Made by a program: the position numbers and the translations under genes | Shown: positions 1 to 6,409 of the stretch, piece by piece | Position numbering within the stretch: position 1 is the first letter of the stretch | How the letters are laid out: each line of letters begins with the position of its first letter | From: Duodenibacillus massiliensis | GTDB taxonomy: Bacteria > Pseudomonadota > Gammaproteobacteria > Burkholderiales > Burkholderiaceae_F | Length of the DNA stretch: 64,000 nt | Reading direction: 5' to 3' | NCBI RefSeq assembly: GCF_900128485.1 | Contig: NZ_LT635861.1 | Location: 478,542-542,541, forward strand | The notes under the pieces: model-generated | Databases searched by the model: none | The model's input: the letters and a program-made list of their open reading frames with translations, nothing else | Told to the model about the DNA's origin: nothing

Positions 1-145
1 GCCTGAATGCGGTTCTCCACGGACGGCGCAAGCCAGCCCTTGTGCTTCGATCGAACGTGGTTGTCGAAGCGTGGTGCGCGGTGGCGCGTCTTGCGGTTGC
101 GTCGGGCGCGGCGAAGTGCCAAGCGATTCGAGAGCAAGCCCGTCA
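1..145 (-). pseudogene. Internal fragment of an iscB-type (RRXRR) nuclease gene
   Basis: Read on the minus strand, this stretch matches, with some divergence, the part of the iscB-like gene at 18216-19411 that encodes the arginine-rich bridge-helix region and the segment after it. The arginine-rich part (RRARR) and the SVENRI block are recognisable. The match stops exactly at 145, where the TnpB element begins: both iscB copies read CCCGTCA, after which the intact sequence continues CGTCC while this copy continues with the transposon end CAGAATTT. The rest of this iscB copy is not found to the right of the transposon, where a GntR gene follows, so the locus has also suffered a deletion or rearrangement. 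The fragment runs off the window start, so its C-terminal half may exist upstream. Confidence 0.8.
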
Positions 146-200
146 CAGAATTTCCCGCAGGAAGCCCGGGGCTTGAGCCCCGGGAGGAATGCGGGCTTTC
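146..200 (+). repeat. Left-end hairpin of TnpB element copy 1
   Basis: An imperfect palindrome centred on CCCGGGGCTTGAGCCCCGGG, flanked by CCCGCAGGAAG on the left and GGAATGCGGG on the right. Subterminal hairpins of this kind are the substrate recognised by Y1 transposases of the IS200/IS605 family. The same hairpin opens the copy at 6281, stands alone at 28526-28587, and has a related version at the right end of the IscB element near 19400. Confidence 0.8.
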
Positions 201-272
201 GATTTTTTTAATCTTGGCTCAAACGCAGCCAAACCATGCACATAGTTTTCGCTTAAGGCATATTCAGCCGCT

Positions 273-1877
273 ATGAAATCGTGTACACCGTCCTTTGTCA
301 TCGAGCTGGGCCTGAAAATCGGAGAGGATCAGGAAAGTGCACTGGAGACCTACTTCTCCGATGCACGCCAGCTCTTCAATGCTGTTCTTGGAACAGCAAA
401 GAAACGCGTGCGCGCCATGAAAAGCACTGAAGCATGAAAGCTCACGGCCGCGATGCCCAAGGGCAAAGACCGTAACAACCGGTTTAAGGAAATTCAGAAA
501 GTCCGCCCACCTTTCCGAGTATGTCCTGCATGATGTCGTGAAAGAGCACCGTACCAAGGGCGGCTTTACAAAGCGCATCGGCATCAACGAAGCGCAGAAA
601 ATTGCCACACGTGTCTGGCAGGGCATTGAGCGCCGGCTGCTTCATCAGGGCGGTCAGCCGCGGTTTAAGAGTGCTAAACGGGGCTTGCACAGCGTTGAGG
701 GAAAATCAAACAAAACAGGGTTGCGTTGGAAGGCTAAGACGTGGACGCTCGAGGTTCTGGATCTGGTGATAAAGGCTGAAGCGCCGGATGCCTGGCAGAA
801 AGAAGCTCTTCTTTCAGCAACAGATCCGTCCGGCTTTAAGCGTGTCAAATACTGCCGTCTTGTCCGGCGGATGATCCGCGGCCGTATGCGCTACTTTGTT
901 CAGCTCATTGTCGAAGGCGTACCGCCCGTCAAGCACGTTTATGCTCCCAAGGATCTCAAGGTGGCTGTTGACCCGGGCCCGAGGACCATGACTTTTTACA
1001 GCCCCGAGTGGCAGCAAAAGATTTTGGTGAGCGCGGGCACTGTCTCTCAGGAAAAGGAGATTGCGCGTCTTTTACGTGCCATGGACCGCTCCCGCAGAGA
1101 CACGAATCGGGAGTGCTGCAACGCGGACGGCACCGTTAAAGCCGCCGGAAAAACGATTGTCTGGAAGGAATCCAAGACCTATAAGGCAACAAAGGCCAAA
1201 CTTGCGGATCTGTACCGCCGCCAGGCGGAAACCCGCCGTTGCCTGCACGGCGAAGTGATTAACCAGGTGTTCGGCAGGGCCGGCACCGTCATTGTGGAGA
1301 AGAACTCATACAAAGCATTTCAGAGAGCCGGATACGGCAAGAGTTTGGGCAAAAGCGGTATTGCAGGATTGATAACCCGGATGACAAGTAAGGCTGAAAG
1401 CGCCGGCTGTTGTGTGGTGAAAGTCAGTCCCCGCAAAACTGCGCCCGAGTCAGCACGATCCCGAAACGGGAACGTACCGTAAGAAGGCTCTTTGGGAGAG
1501 AAGTCATCAGTTGGGAGACACGGACTGGTACATGGACCGCGACCTTGCGGCCGCCATGAGCCTGTATTTTGCGGATCCCGCCACTGACAGCTACGATCTG
1601 AAGGCTAAGCAATCAGCGCTTGCGAGGCTCAAACAAGTCTCAGGGAACGCCGGATCAGTAGTGCAGTACAAACCAGCGAATCGGCAAGATGAAGCAGTCC
1701 TTCGCCGGAACCGACGGATCGAGCTGATGAAGCCCGTACCCGTAGAGCGGTTGCGTTTTAAATGTTCCTGTGGCGCAGGGGACGCCCGGGCAGACAAGGC
1801 CTCAAAAACCTTGGCTGTTTGCGGGAAAGCCTGCACCGTGTCAGGAAACCCCGCGCTTTCAAGCGCGGGTTGGTTAG
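273..1877 (+). pseudogene. tnpB: tnpB, broken copy
   Basis: Aligned with the intact gene at 6410-8029, this copy starts with an equivalent ATG at 273 but carries at least three lesions. An early TGA (near 436) replaces the Trp codon of the EAWKL segment. A frameshift near 499-510 separates the N-terminal piece from the long middle reading frame (538-1482). A one-base insertion near 1438 (CAAAAC against GAAAC) ends that frame before the third RuvC motif. Most of the remaining sequence, including the RuvC-I Asp and RuvC-II Glu codons, is still nearly identical to the intact copy, so inactivation looks recent. It cannot make a full-length nuclease. Confidence 0.85.
1734..1877 (+). ncRNA. Putative TnpB omega-RNA (reRNA) scaffold, copy 1
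   Basis: In TnpB elements the guide RNA is made from the 3' end of tnpB and the transposon right end, with the guide taken from the sequence just outside the element. This 144-nt segment, from CCGTACCCGTAGAGCGG to the TTAG end, is conserved almost base for base at 7869-8013 and at 45118-45260. It finishes with a strong hairpin (CCCCGCGCTTTCAAGCGCGG). The sequence just outside, which would be the guide, starts AGCGCCATTGCCG and lies inside the truncated GntR gene. The RNA itself is inferred from family knowledge; no transcript evidence is available. Confidence 0.6.
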
Positions 1878-1898
1878 AGCGCCATTGCCGAAGGGACC

Positions 1899-2549
1899 GT
1901 GCGTCCCAAAGAGCAGCTGCCGCCCTTAAGAAGCCTTGCCGGCATTCTGAAGGTGGGTTTATCTACCTTAAAGCGCAGCGTGGATGAGCTTACGAGCGAA
2001 AACTTTCTTGAAAGCCGTCCGCGTGAAGGCGTCTTTGTCGCAAGCATCAACTTGCACGGTTTGGTGAACCGCTTTGATCGCTTCCAGGACCGTGACAGTA
2101 ACTTTTATGCGTTTGATCATGAGGTGTTTGCGGTTGTCAGAGTGCCCGCAGAGCCTGAAATTGCCGAAGTGCTCGAGCTCGCTCCTGACACTGATCATGT
2201 CTGGAAGATTAAGCGGCTTCTTAAAAGCAACGGTGAACTCATCATTCTCGACGAGATGTTTTTGAATCCCCGCTGCTTCGGTGAGGAGGTCCGCGAAAAG
2301 ATTGAAAGACTTGATCCCGGGCAGTCGATGTACGCTTACTTCGAATCGGAGTTCTGTCAGAAGATTGCCTCCTGCAGTGACGTGCTGCGCGCCTCGTTTG
2401 CCCAAGGAGACCTCGTGGGTTACGGTTTTCTTGAAGGCAGCTGCGTCGTTATTCTTGAGCGTGTAGCACCTAACCCCAAGGGTGAGGTGCTTGAATTTCG
2501 CCGCATGACGGCGGTGGCTTCAAAGGTTCAGTTTGCTGTTGAGGATTAA
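1899..2549 (+). CDS. GntR/HutC-family transcriptional regulator, 5'-truncated
   Basis: A regulator with an N-terminal winged helix-turn-helix and a C-terminal UTRA ligand-binding domain (about residues 65-215), the HutC/FarR type that senses small metabolites. The reading frame is homologous upstream of the GTG at 1899 (AIAEGTVRPKEQLPPLR spans it), but a TAG at 1875-1877 inside the TnpB element closes the frame. The natural start and about 15-25 N-terminal residues, including most of the first DNA-binding-domain helix, have therefore been removed by the element. The rest of the HTH (LSTLKRSVDELTSENFLESR) and the UTRA domain are intact. It is followed after 2 bp by a short-chain dehydrogenase, so the two may form an operon. 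DNA binding is probably impaired; any expression would have to start from the GTG or from the transposon. Confidence 0.75.
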   Translation: MRPKEQLPPLRSLAGILKVGLSTLKRSVDELTSENFLESRPREGVFVASINLHGLVNRFDRFQDRDSNFYAFDHEVFAVVRVPAEPEIAEVLELAPDTDHVWKIKRLLKSNGELIILDEMFLNPRCFGEEVREKIERLDPGQSMYAYFESEFCQKIASCSDVLRASFAQGDLVGYGFLEGSCVVILERVAPNPKGEVLEFRRMTAVASKVQFAVED

Positions 2550-2551
2550 TT

Positions 2552-3343
2552 GTGGCGAAGTGGTGCATCGTAACGGGAGCGACATCAGGTATCGGCCGGG
2601 AGCTTGCGCTTCTGGCCGCAGCGGACGGATTTTCTCTGATTGTCGCTTCCCGCAGCGGCGAACGCTTAAGGTCGGCTGCCGATGAATTCAGGCGGGCAGG
2701 AAGCCCGGAGGTTCTGTTTTTCCCCATGGATTTGAGTAGCGCAAAAGCTGCTCAAATGCTTTGGGCATATGCGCAGGAGAAAGGCATCACGCCTGAGATT
2801 TTGGTTAACAACGCAGGCTTTGGCGTCTACACCGATGCGGCTGACGCGGATAACCTTGAGCGGGTCACCCGTATGATGGGACTTAACGTGGAAGCGCTTA
2901 CCGTGCTTTCAATGCTGGCCGCGCACGCGATGCGTGAGGCCGGCAACGGCCGGATTCTCAATGTGGCTTCGGTTGCAGCCTTTGCGGCGTGCCCGAAACT
3001 AGCGGCCTATGCGGCCACAAAGTCCTATGTGCTTTCCTTTTCCCGGGCGCTTGCCGAAGAACTCAAGAGTACGGGCGTCACTGTGACGGCGCTTTGCCCG
3101 GGCTATACGCTCACGCACTTTGCCGATGCCGCGGGTGTGGCGCCCTCAGCGGGCTCAGACATCATCGCGCGTTCAGCCCGCGAGGCGGCTTTAACCGGCT
3201 GGAAAGCTTTGCGTTCCGGAAAACCCGTTGTGATTGACGGTGCCCTCAACCGCCTTTGTGTCGGGCTCATCAGGCTTCTTCCCGCGGGATTTGTGACCCG
3301 GATTGCGGGCAGGCTTCTCACGCGTTTTGCCCGCGCCGCCTAA
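2552..3343 (+). CDS. Short-chain dehydrogenase/reductase (SDR family)
   Basis: A classical SDR of 263 residues that would catalyse an NAD(P)-dependent oxidoreduction. The cofactor motif TGATSGIG lies near the N-terminus, NNAG follows near residue 88, and the catalytic Ser and Tyr-x-x-x-Lys (YAATK) are present near residues 135-153. It most resembles the YqjQ/DltE-like group that keeps a hydrophobic C-terminal tail. The substrate cannot be told from sequence. It starts with GTG two bases after the GntR-type regulator, suggesting co-transcription. Its stop overlaps the convergent sensor kinase gene by 4 bp. Confidence 0.85.
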   Translation: MAKWCIVTGATSGIGRELALLAAADGFSLIVASRSGERLRSAADEFRRAGSPEVLFFPMDLSSAKAAQMLWAYAQEKGITPEILVNNAGFGVYTDAADADNLERVTRMMGLNVEALTVLSMLAAHAMREAGNGRILNVASVAAFAACPKLAAYAATKSYVLSFSRALAEELKSTGVTVTALCPGYTLTHFADAAGVAPSAGSDIIARSAREAALTGWKALRSGKPVVIDGALNRLCVGLIRLLPAGFVTRIAGRLLTRFARAA

Positions 3344-4827
3344 AGCGCTTTTTTCAGTGTGAGCGTTACCGTGAGGCCGGTCTTTTTCACCGCATCGGTC
3401 CAGTCAAGACTGATTTCGGTGCCGGTTTTCTGAGCGATGGTCTTCACGATGGAAAGCCCGAGGCCGGTGCCCGTTTCTTTGCTGCCCAAAATCCGGTAGA
3501 AAGGATCGAAAATCCGCCCGCGCTCTTCGGGCGCAATCCCCGGGCCGCTGTCGGCCACGCAGATGCGGATACAGTCGGCAGCATCTGTGACGCTTACTTT
3601 GACCGTGCCGTTTTCAGGCGTGTACTTGACGGCGTTCTGAACGAGGTTGCGCACCATCGTAAAGAGGTCGCTCTCCCCGACGGCCGCTGTGAGTTTGTCC
3701 GCGCCCGGTGTGTCAAGGCCTTCGGCCTCAAAGTCAATTGACTTTTCATCGGCTGCCCAGTAAAGCTCCTCCATCACCGAGGCAATCACCGTAAGGCACC
3801 CGGCACGCGCGGGTGCAGCGGACTGGGTGCCGTCTGCAGCCTGAGCGCGTTTCAGGGCCAGAAGCTGCGTAATGAGGTCGGTTGCGCGGCTAATGCCGTT
3901 TTGCAGCGATGTGACGCGGTCTCTGACGTCTTTACTCATTTTGCAGGCGGCAAGGCGCTCGGCCTGCAGTGAGAGCGCCGTCATCGGACTTCTTAATTCG
4001 TGCGCGGCGTCCGCGGTAAAGCGCGCTTCGCGTTCCCGGAGCGCCTGCACGCGGGCTAGAAGCCGGTTCATGGCTTCAACCGAGGGTTTTATCTCCTGCG
4101 GAATGCCTTCCGTCCTGATTTCAGAGAGGTCTTCGGGCTTGCGGGCGTTGATTTCCTGTGCAAAGGTTTTTAAGGGTCTCAGGCTCTTCCAGAGCACAAA
4201 ACCCAGTATGAGAAGCATCACGGGCGCAAGCATCAGAAGGGGCGCCGTGGAGACAAGGGCTGTGAAAAGCACCATTTCGTTACGCTCTTCAAGATTTTGC
4301 GCGGCGGCAACGTGCGTGCCATCGGAAAGCGTTCTGAAGTAGATGCGGTAGGGCTGACCGAAAAGTTCAGCGGTGTGCGCGCCGTCTTCATAGGTTCGGG
4401 TAAAGGTGGTCGTTAAGGCGCGGCCCCTGCCGTGTAGAAGCCGCACCGTTACGGGTTGCCCGGCCACAAGCACGGCGTTACCGTTGTCGTCATCGGCTTC
4501 ATAGCGGTCTTCAAAGTCATCGTCATCCATCGTGAGTGCGGCAATGGAGGGCTTTGACGGGTCGTAGCCCGGGGCGCCCGGGCCGTAAAAGCCGCCGACG
4601 GGTTCGGGCGGAAGGACTTCCCCCATATCCATGCGGCCTGCAACGACGTCGCGGGAAATGAGCCCCACAACCTGTTTGAGGGTGTGGTCCTGTTCGTCTT
4701 CGGCACGCTCCCAGGCGGCAAAAAAACTCACCGTGCAGGCAACGACGAGAAAGACCGCGAGCGTGGCGCTGCACCACAAAAGAGAGCGCCGGATGAGCGA
4801 ATTTTTTTCAAAAAGCGTGCTTTTCAT
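3340..4827 (-). CDS. qseC: Sensor histidine kinase, QseC/PmrB-like
   Basis: A membrane sensor kinase of 495 residues. Two transmembrane segments (about 15-38 and 190-214) flank a periplasmic sensor region; a HAMP-like linker, a HisKA domain with phospho-acceptor His near residue 276 (AAHELRSPMTAL), and a HATPase domain (N-box NLVQNAVKYTP, G1 DSGPGIAP, G2 GTGLGL) follow. The AAHELRSPMTAL motif and the linked YgiW-type gene point to the QseC subfamily, which responds to catecholamines/AI-3 or metals in enterobacteria. The periplasmic loop holds a dense acidic cluster at residues 101-115 (DDDDFEDRYEADDDN), compatible with cation binding. It overlaps the response regulator by 4 bp, so the two are translationally coupled. 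The actual signal is unknown. Confidence 0.8.
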   Translation of the reverse strand: MKSTLFEKNSLIRRSLLWCSATLAVFLVVACTVSFFAAWERAEDEQDHTLKQVVGLISRDVVAGRMDMGEVLPPEPVGGFYGPGAPGYDPSKPSIAALTMDDDDFEDRYEADDDNGNAVLVAGQPVTVRLLHGRGRALTTTFTRTYEDGAHTAELFGQPYRIYFRTLSDGTHVAAAQNLEERNEMVLFTALVSTAPLLMLAPVMLLILGFVLWKSLRPLKTFAQEINARKPEDLSEIRTEGIPQEIKPSVEAMNRLLARVQALREREARFTADAAHELRSPMTALSLQAERLAACKMSKDVRDRVTSLQNGISRATDLITQLLALKRAQAADGTQSAAPARAGCLTVIASVMEELYWAADEKSIDFEAEGLDTPGADKLTAAVGESDLFTMVRNLVQNAVKYTPENGTVKVSVTDAADCIRICVADSGPGIAPEERGRIFDPFYRILGSKETGTGLGLSIVKTIAQKTGTEISLDWTDAVKKTGLTVTLTLKKAL

Positions 4828-5516
4828 GCGGCTTTCTCTTTCTGCACCATCCAGCCAAGGCCCCGGATGTTGCGGATGACGCCTGCGCCGAGCTTTTTTC
4901 TCAGGCCGTAGAGAATAAATTCCAGGGCGTTGCTTTCGGGTGTTTCGTCCGGGTAGAGGCGCTCTTCAAGAGCCTGGCGCGAGAGAATGGTCCCCGGGCG
5001 CGTCAAAAGCGCTTCCAGAAGCTCAAACTCTTTTTTGGAAAGAGCGGTTTCTTCTTTTCCGGCCGGGCCCGTGACGGTCGCGGTTTTGGTGTCAAGCCGC
5101 AGGGTCACGATGCCGTTGGTAAGTTCTGCGGCAGCCTGTGTATCCGCGGGCGCCGGGGCTTTGCGGCGCAGCACCGCCCGCATGCGCGCAAGAAGCTCAC
5201 TCATGTGAAAGGGTTTTAAAACGTAGTCGTCGGCGCCCGCGTCAAGCCCGGCTAACCGGTCTTCAAGCGCGTCGCGGGCGGTCATCACCAAAACCGGCGT
5301 TGCCGTATCCTTGGTCCGCAGGTCCCGCAAAAGCGCCATCCCGTCGCGGCCGGGCAGCCCCAGATCAAGAAACACAACGTCAAAGGTTCCCGCCGCAAGC
5401 ATGCCGCCCGCTTCCCAGCCGCTTTTGGCCCAGAGAACATCGTAACCCTCGTCCGTGAGGGCTTCGCGGACGGCTTCACCGATCATCGGATCGTCTTCAA
5501 CAAGAAGTATGTGCAT
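4824..5516 (-). CDS. qseB: OmpR-family response regulator, QseB-like
   Basis: A 230-residue DNA-binding response regulator. The receiver domain (about 1-115) has the acidic pocket EDD at 7-9, phospho-acceptor Asp51 (FLDLGLPGRDG), and the conserved Lys of YVLKPF near 100. The C-terminal winged-helix Trans_reg_C domain ends with NIRGLGWMVQ, typical of OmpR/PhoB proteins. It is the partner of the kinase it overlaps. The upstream gap to the OB-fold gene contains a 12-bp hairpin, so part of its transcription may be read-through from that gene. QseB is the best match by context; PmrA and TctD are the alternatives. Confidence 0.85.
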   Translation of the reverse strand: MHILLVEDDPMIGEAVREALTDEGYDVLWAKSGWEAGGMLAAGTFDVVFLDLGLPGRDGMALLRDLRTKDTATPVLVMTARDALEDRLAGLDAGADDYVLKPFHMSELLARMRAVLRRKAPAPADTQAAAELTNGIVTLRLDTKTATVTGPAGKEETALSKKEFELLEALLTRPGTILSRQALEERLYPDETPESNALEFILYGLRKKLGAGVIRNIRGLGWMVQKEKAA

Positions 5517-5557
5517 GGCGGACTCAGAAGGTTGGGTGGCTGCAAAATACGGACAAA

Positions 5558-5588
5558 GCCGAAGTATTCGCGACCGGAATACTTCGGC
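5558..5588 (-). terminator. Hairpin between the YgiW-like gene and qseB
   Basis: A perfect 12-bp stem (GCCGAAGTATTC paired with GAATACTTCGGC) with a 7-nt loop lies between the two minus-strand genes. Only a short T-run (CTTTG) follows on the minus strand, so it may be a partial terminator or processing site that lowers expression of qseBC relative to the upstream gene. Confidence 0.55.
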
Positions 5589-5611
5589 AGGATTTTAAGA
5601 AGCGTATCCGG

Positions 5612-5968
5612 TTAGCGGATCACGGTGAGGCGGTGGGCTTCGACTTCGTTGGGTTTCATGATTTCCGCGTCGATTTCGCCTTCAACGCGCACCTTTGTGT
5701 TGCTGTCGACGCGCTGGCCGGCAAAGATGCGGTCATCAATTTCCACGACGATCGTGCCGGTTGCATCACGCAGCGTGTACTTGTCGTTGCGGACCTGGTT
5801 GATGAGGTTGCCTTCAAGCACCACCATCTGGTCGTCGCGGCCGTTGTCCAAAACCTGTTTGACGGTCGTCACGGGCTGGCTCTGGCCCACAAACTGAGCC
5901 TGGGCGGCGCCGATCGAGAAAACGGAGAGAGCAGCGGCAGCGAAAGCAAGGGGCTTCATGTTGGTCAT
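5612..5968 (-). CDS. ygiW: YgiW/YdeI-family periplasmic OB-fold (BOF) protein
   Basis: A 118-residue exported protein with a signal peptide ending near AQA (residue 24) and a single bacterial OB-fold (QVLDNGRDDQMVVLEG ... DRIFAGQ ... VEAHRLTVI). E. coli YgiW sits beside qseBC and belongs to a stress-tolerance family whose ligands are unresolved. The same arrangement here, upstream of a QseBC-like pair, supports both assignments. A hairpin separates it from qseB. The upstream region holds an inverted repeat at 6095-6109 that could be a regulator site. Confidence 0.85.
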   Translation of the reverse strand: MTNMKPLAFAAAALSVFSIGAAQAQFVGQSQPVTTVKQVLDNGRDDQMVVLEGNLINQVRNDKYTLRDATGTIVVEIDDRIFAGQRVDSNTKVRVEGEIDAEIMKPNEVEAHRLTVIR

Positions 5969-6280
5969 TTTTGTGTTTCCTTATTAAGGGTTGGTTTTTT
6001 CGGTTTCGTTTCAAGACTCAGCGGTGCTGTGTCTTTCTTTGTGCTTCGCAGTTTATGGAGCCGGAATTAGCCGACACCTAGATGCGGCCTAAGTCTTCAC
6101 TAAGTGAAGGTAACGAATTGTTTCTGCTAGGCGCTTTTCCACCCGAAACGCATTCTTAAAGGTGCTCTGCGTATACCTTTGTATCGTCCGCCGGTGCCTT
6201 ATTTTCTCTATTTAAATCAGTTAATTAAATAAACTGATGGTCTGTTGCAGATGACGGGGAGAGAGAAGTTTTCTCCGTCA
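5969..6280. other. Non-coding region upstream of ygiW-qseBC
   Basis: No supported gene lies in this 312-bp stretch. It is AT-richer than its surroundings (for example TTAATTAAATAAACTGA near 6219) and should contain the ygiW promoter on the minus strand. It holds the palindrome at 6095-6109. It ends at the CCGTCA target next to TnpB element copy 2. Confidence 0.6.
6095..6109. promoter_or_regulatory. Inverted repeat CTTCAC-TAA-GTGAAG upstream of ygiW
   Basis: A perfect 6-bp inverted repeat with a 3-bp centre, about 130 bp upstream of the ygiW start. Its size and position fit a dimeric regulator site. Assignment to QseB, which autoregulates in enterobacteria, is inference from context only; the site does not match a consensus I can state with certainty. 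Confidence 0.35.
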
Positions 6281-6336
6281 CAGAATTTCCCGCAGGAAGC
6301 CCGGGGCTTGAGCCCCGGGAGGAATGCGGGCTTTCG
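6281..6336 (+). repeat. Left-end hairpin of TnpB element copy 2
   Basis: Same imperfect palindrome as at 146-200, centred on CCCGGGGCTTGAGCCCCGGG. It directly follows the CCGTCA flank. Confidence 0.8.
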
Positions 6337-6409
6337 AAATTTTTTTAATCTTGGCCCAAACGCAGCCAAACCATGCACATAGTTTTCGCTTAAGGTATAT
6401 TCAGCCGCT

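Larger units (their letters stand above)
146..1877 (+). mobile_element. IS605-family TnpB-only element, copy 1 (defective)
   Basis: This copy is nearly identical to the element at 6281-8013. It begins with the same CAGAATTTCCCGCAGG hairpin end and finishes at the same GTTNGTTTAG-like end, with the same gene between. The left end lies directly after CCGTCA in both copies, and no target duplication is visible, as expected for IS200/IS605-type single-strand transposition. No tnpA (Y1 transposase) gene is present, so movement would need one in trans. The tnpB inside is broken, so this copy cannot supply a nuclease. It has landed in an iscB fragment on its left and abuts a GntR gene that lacks its 5' end on its right. 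Confidence 0.85.
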
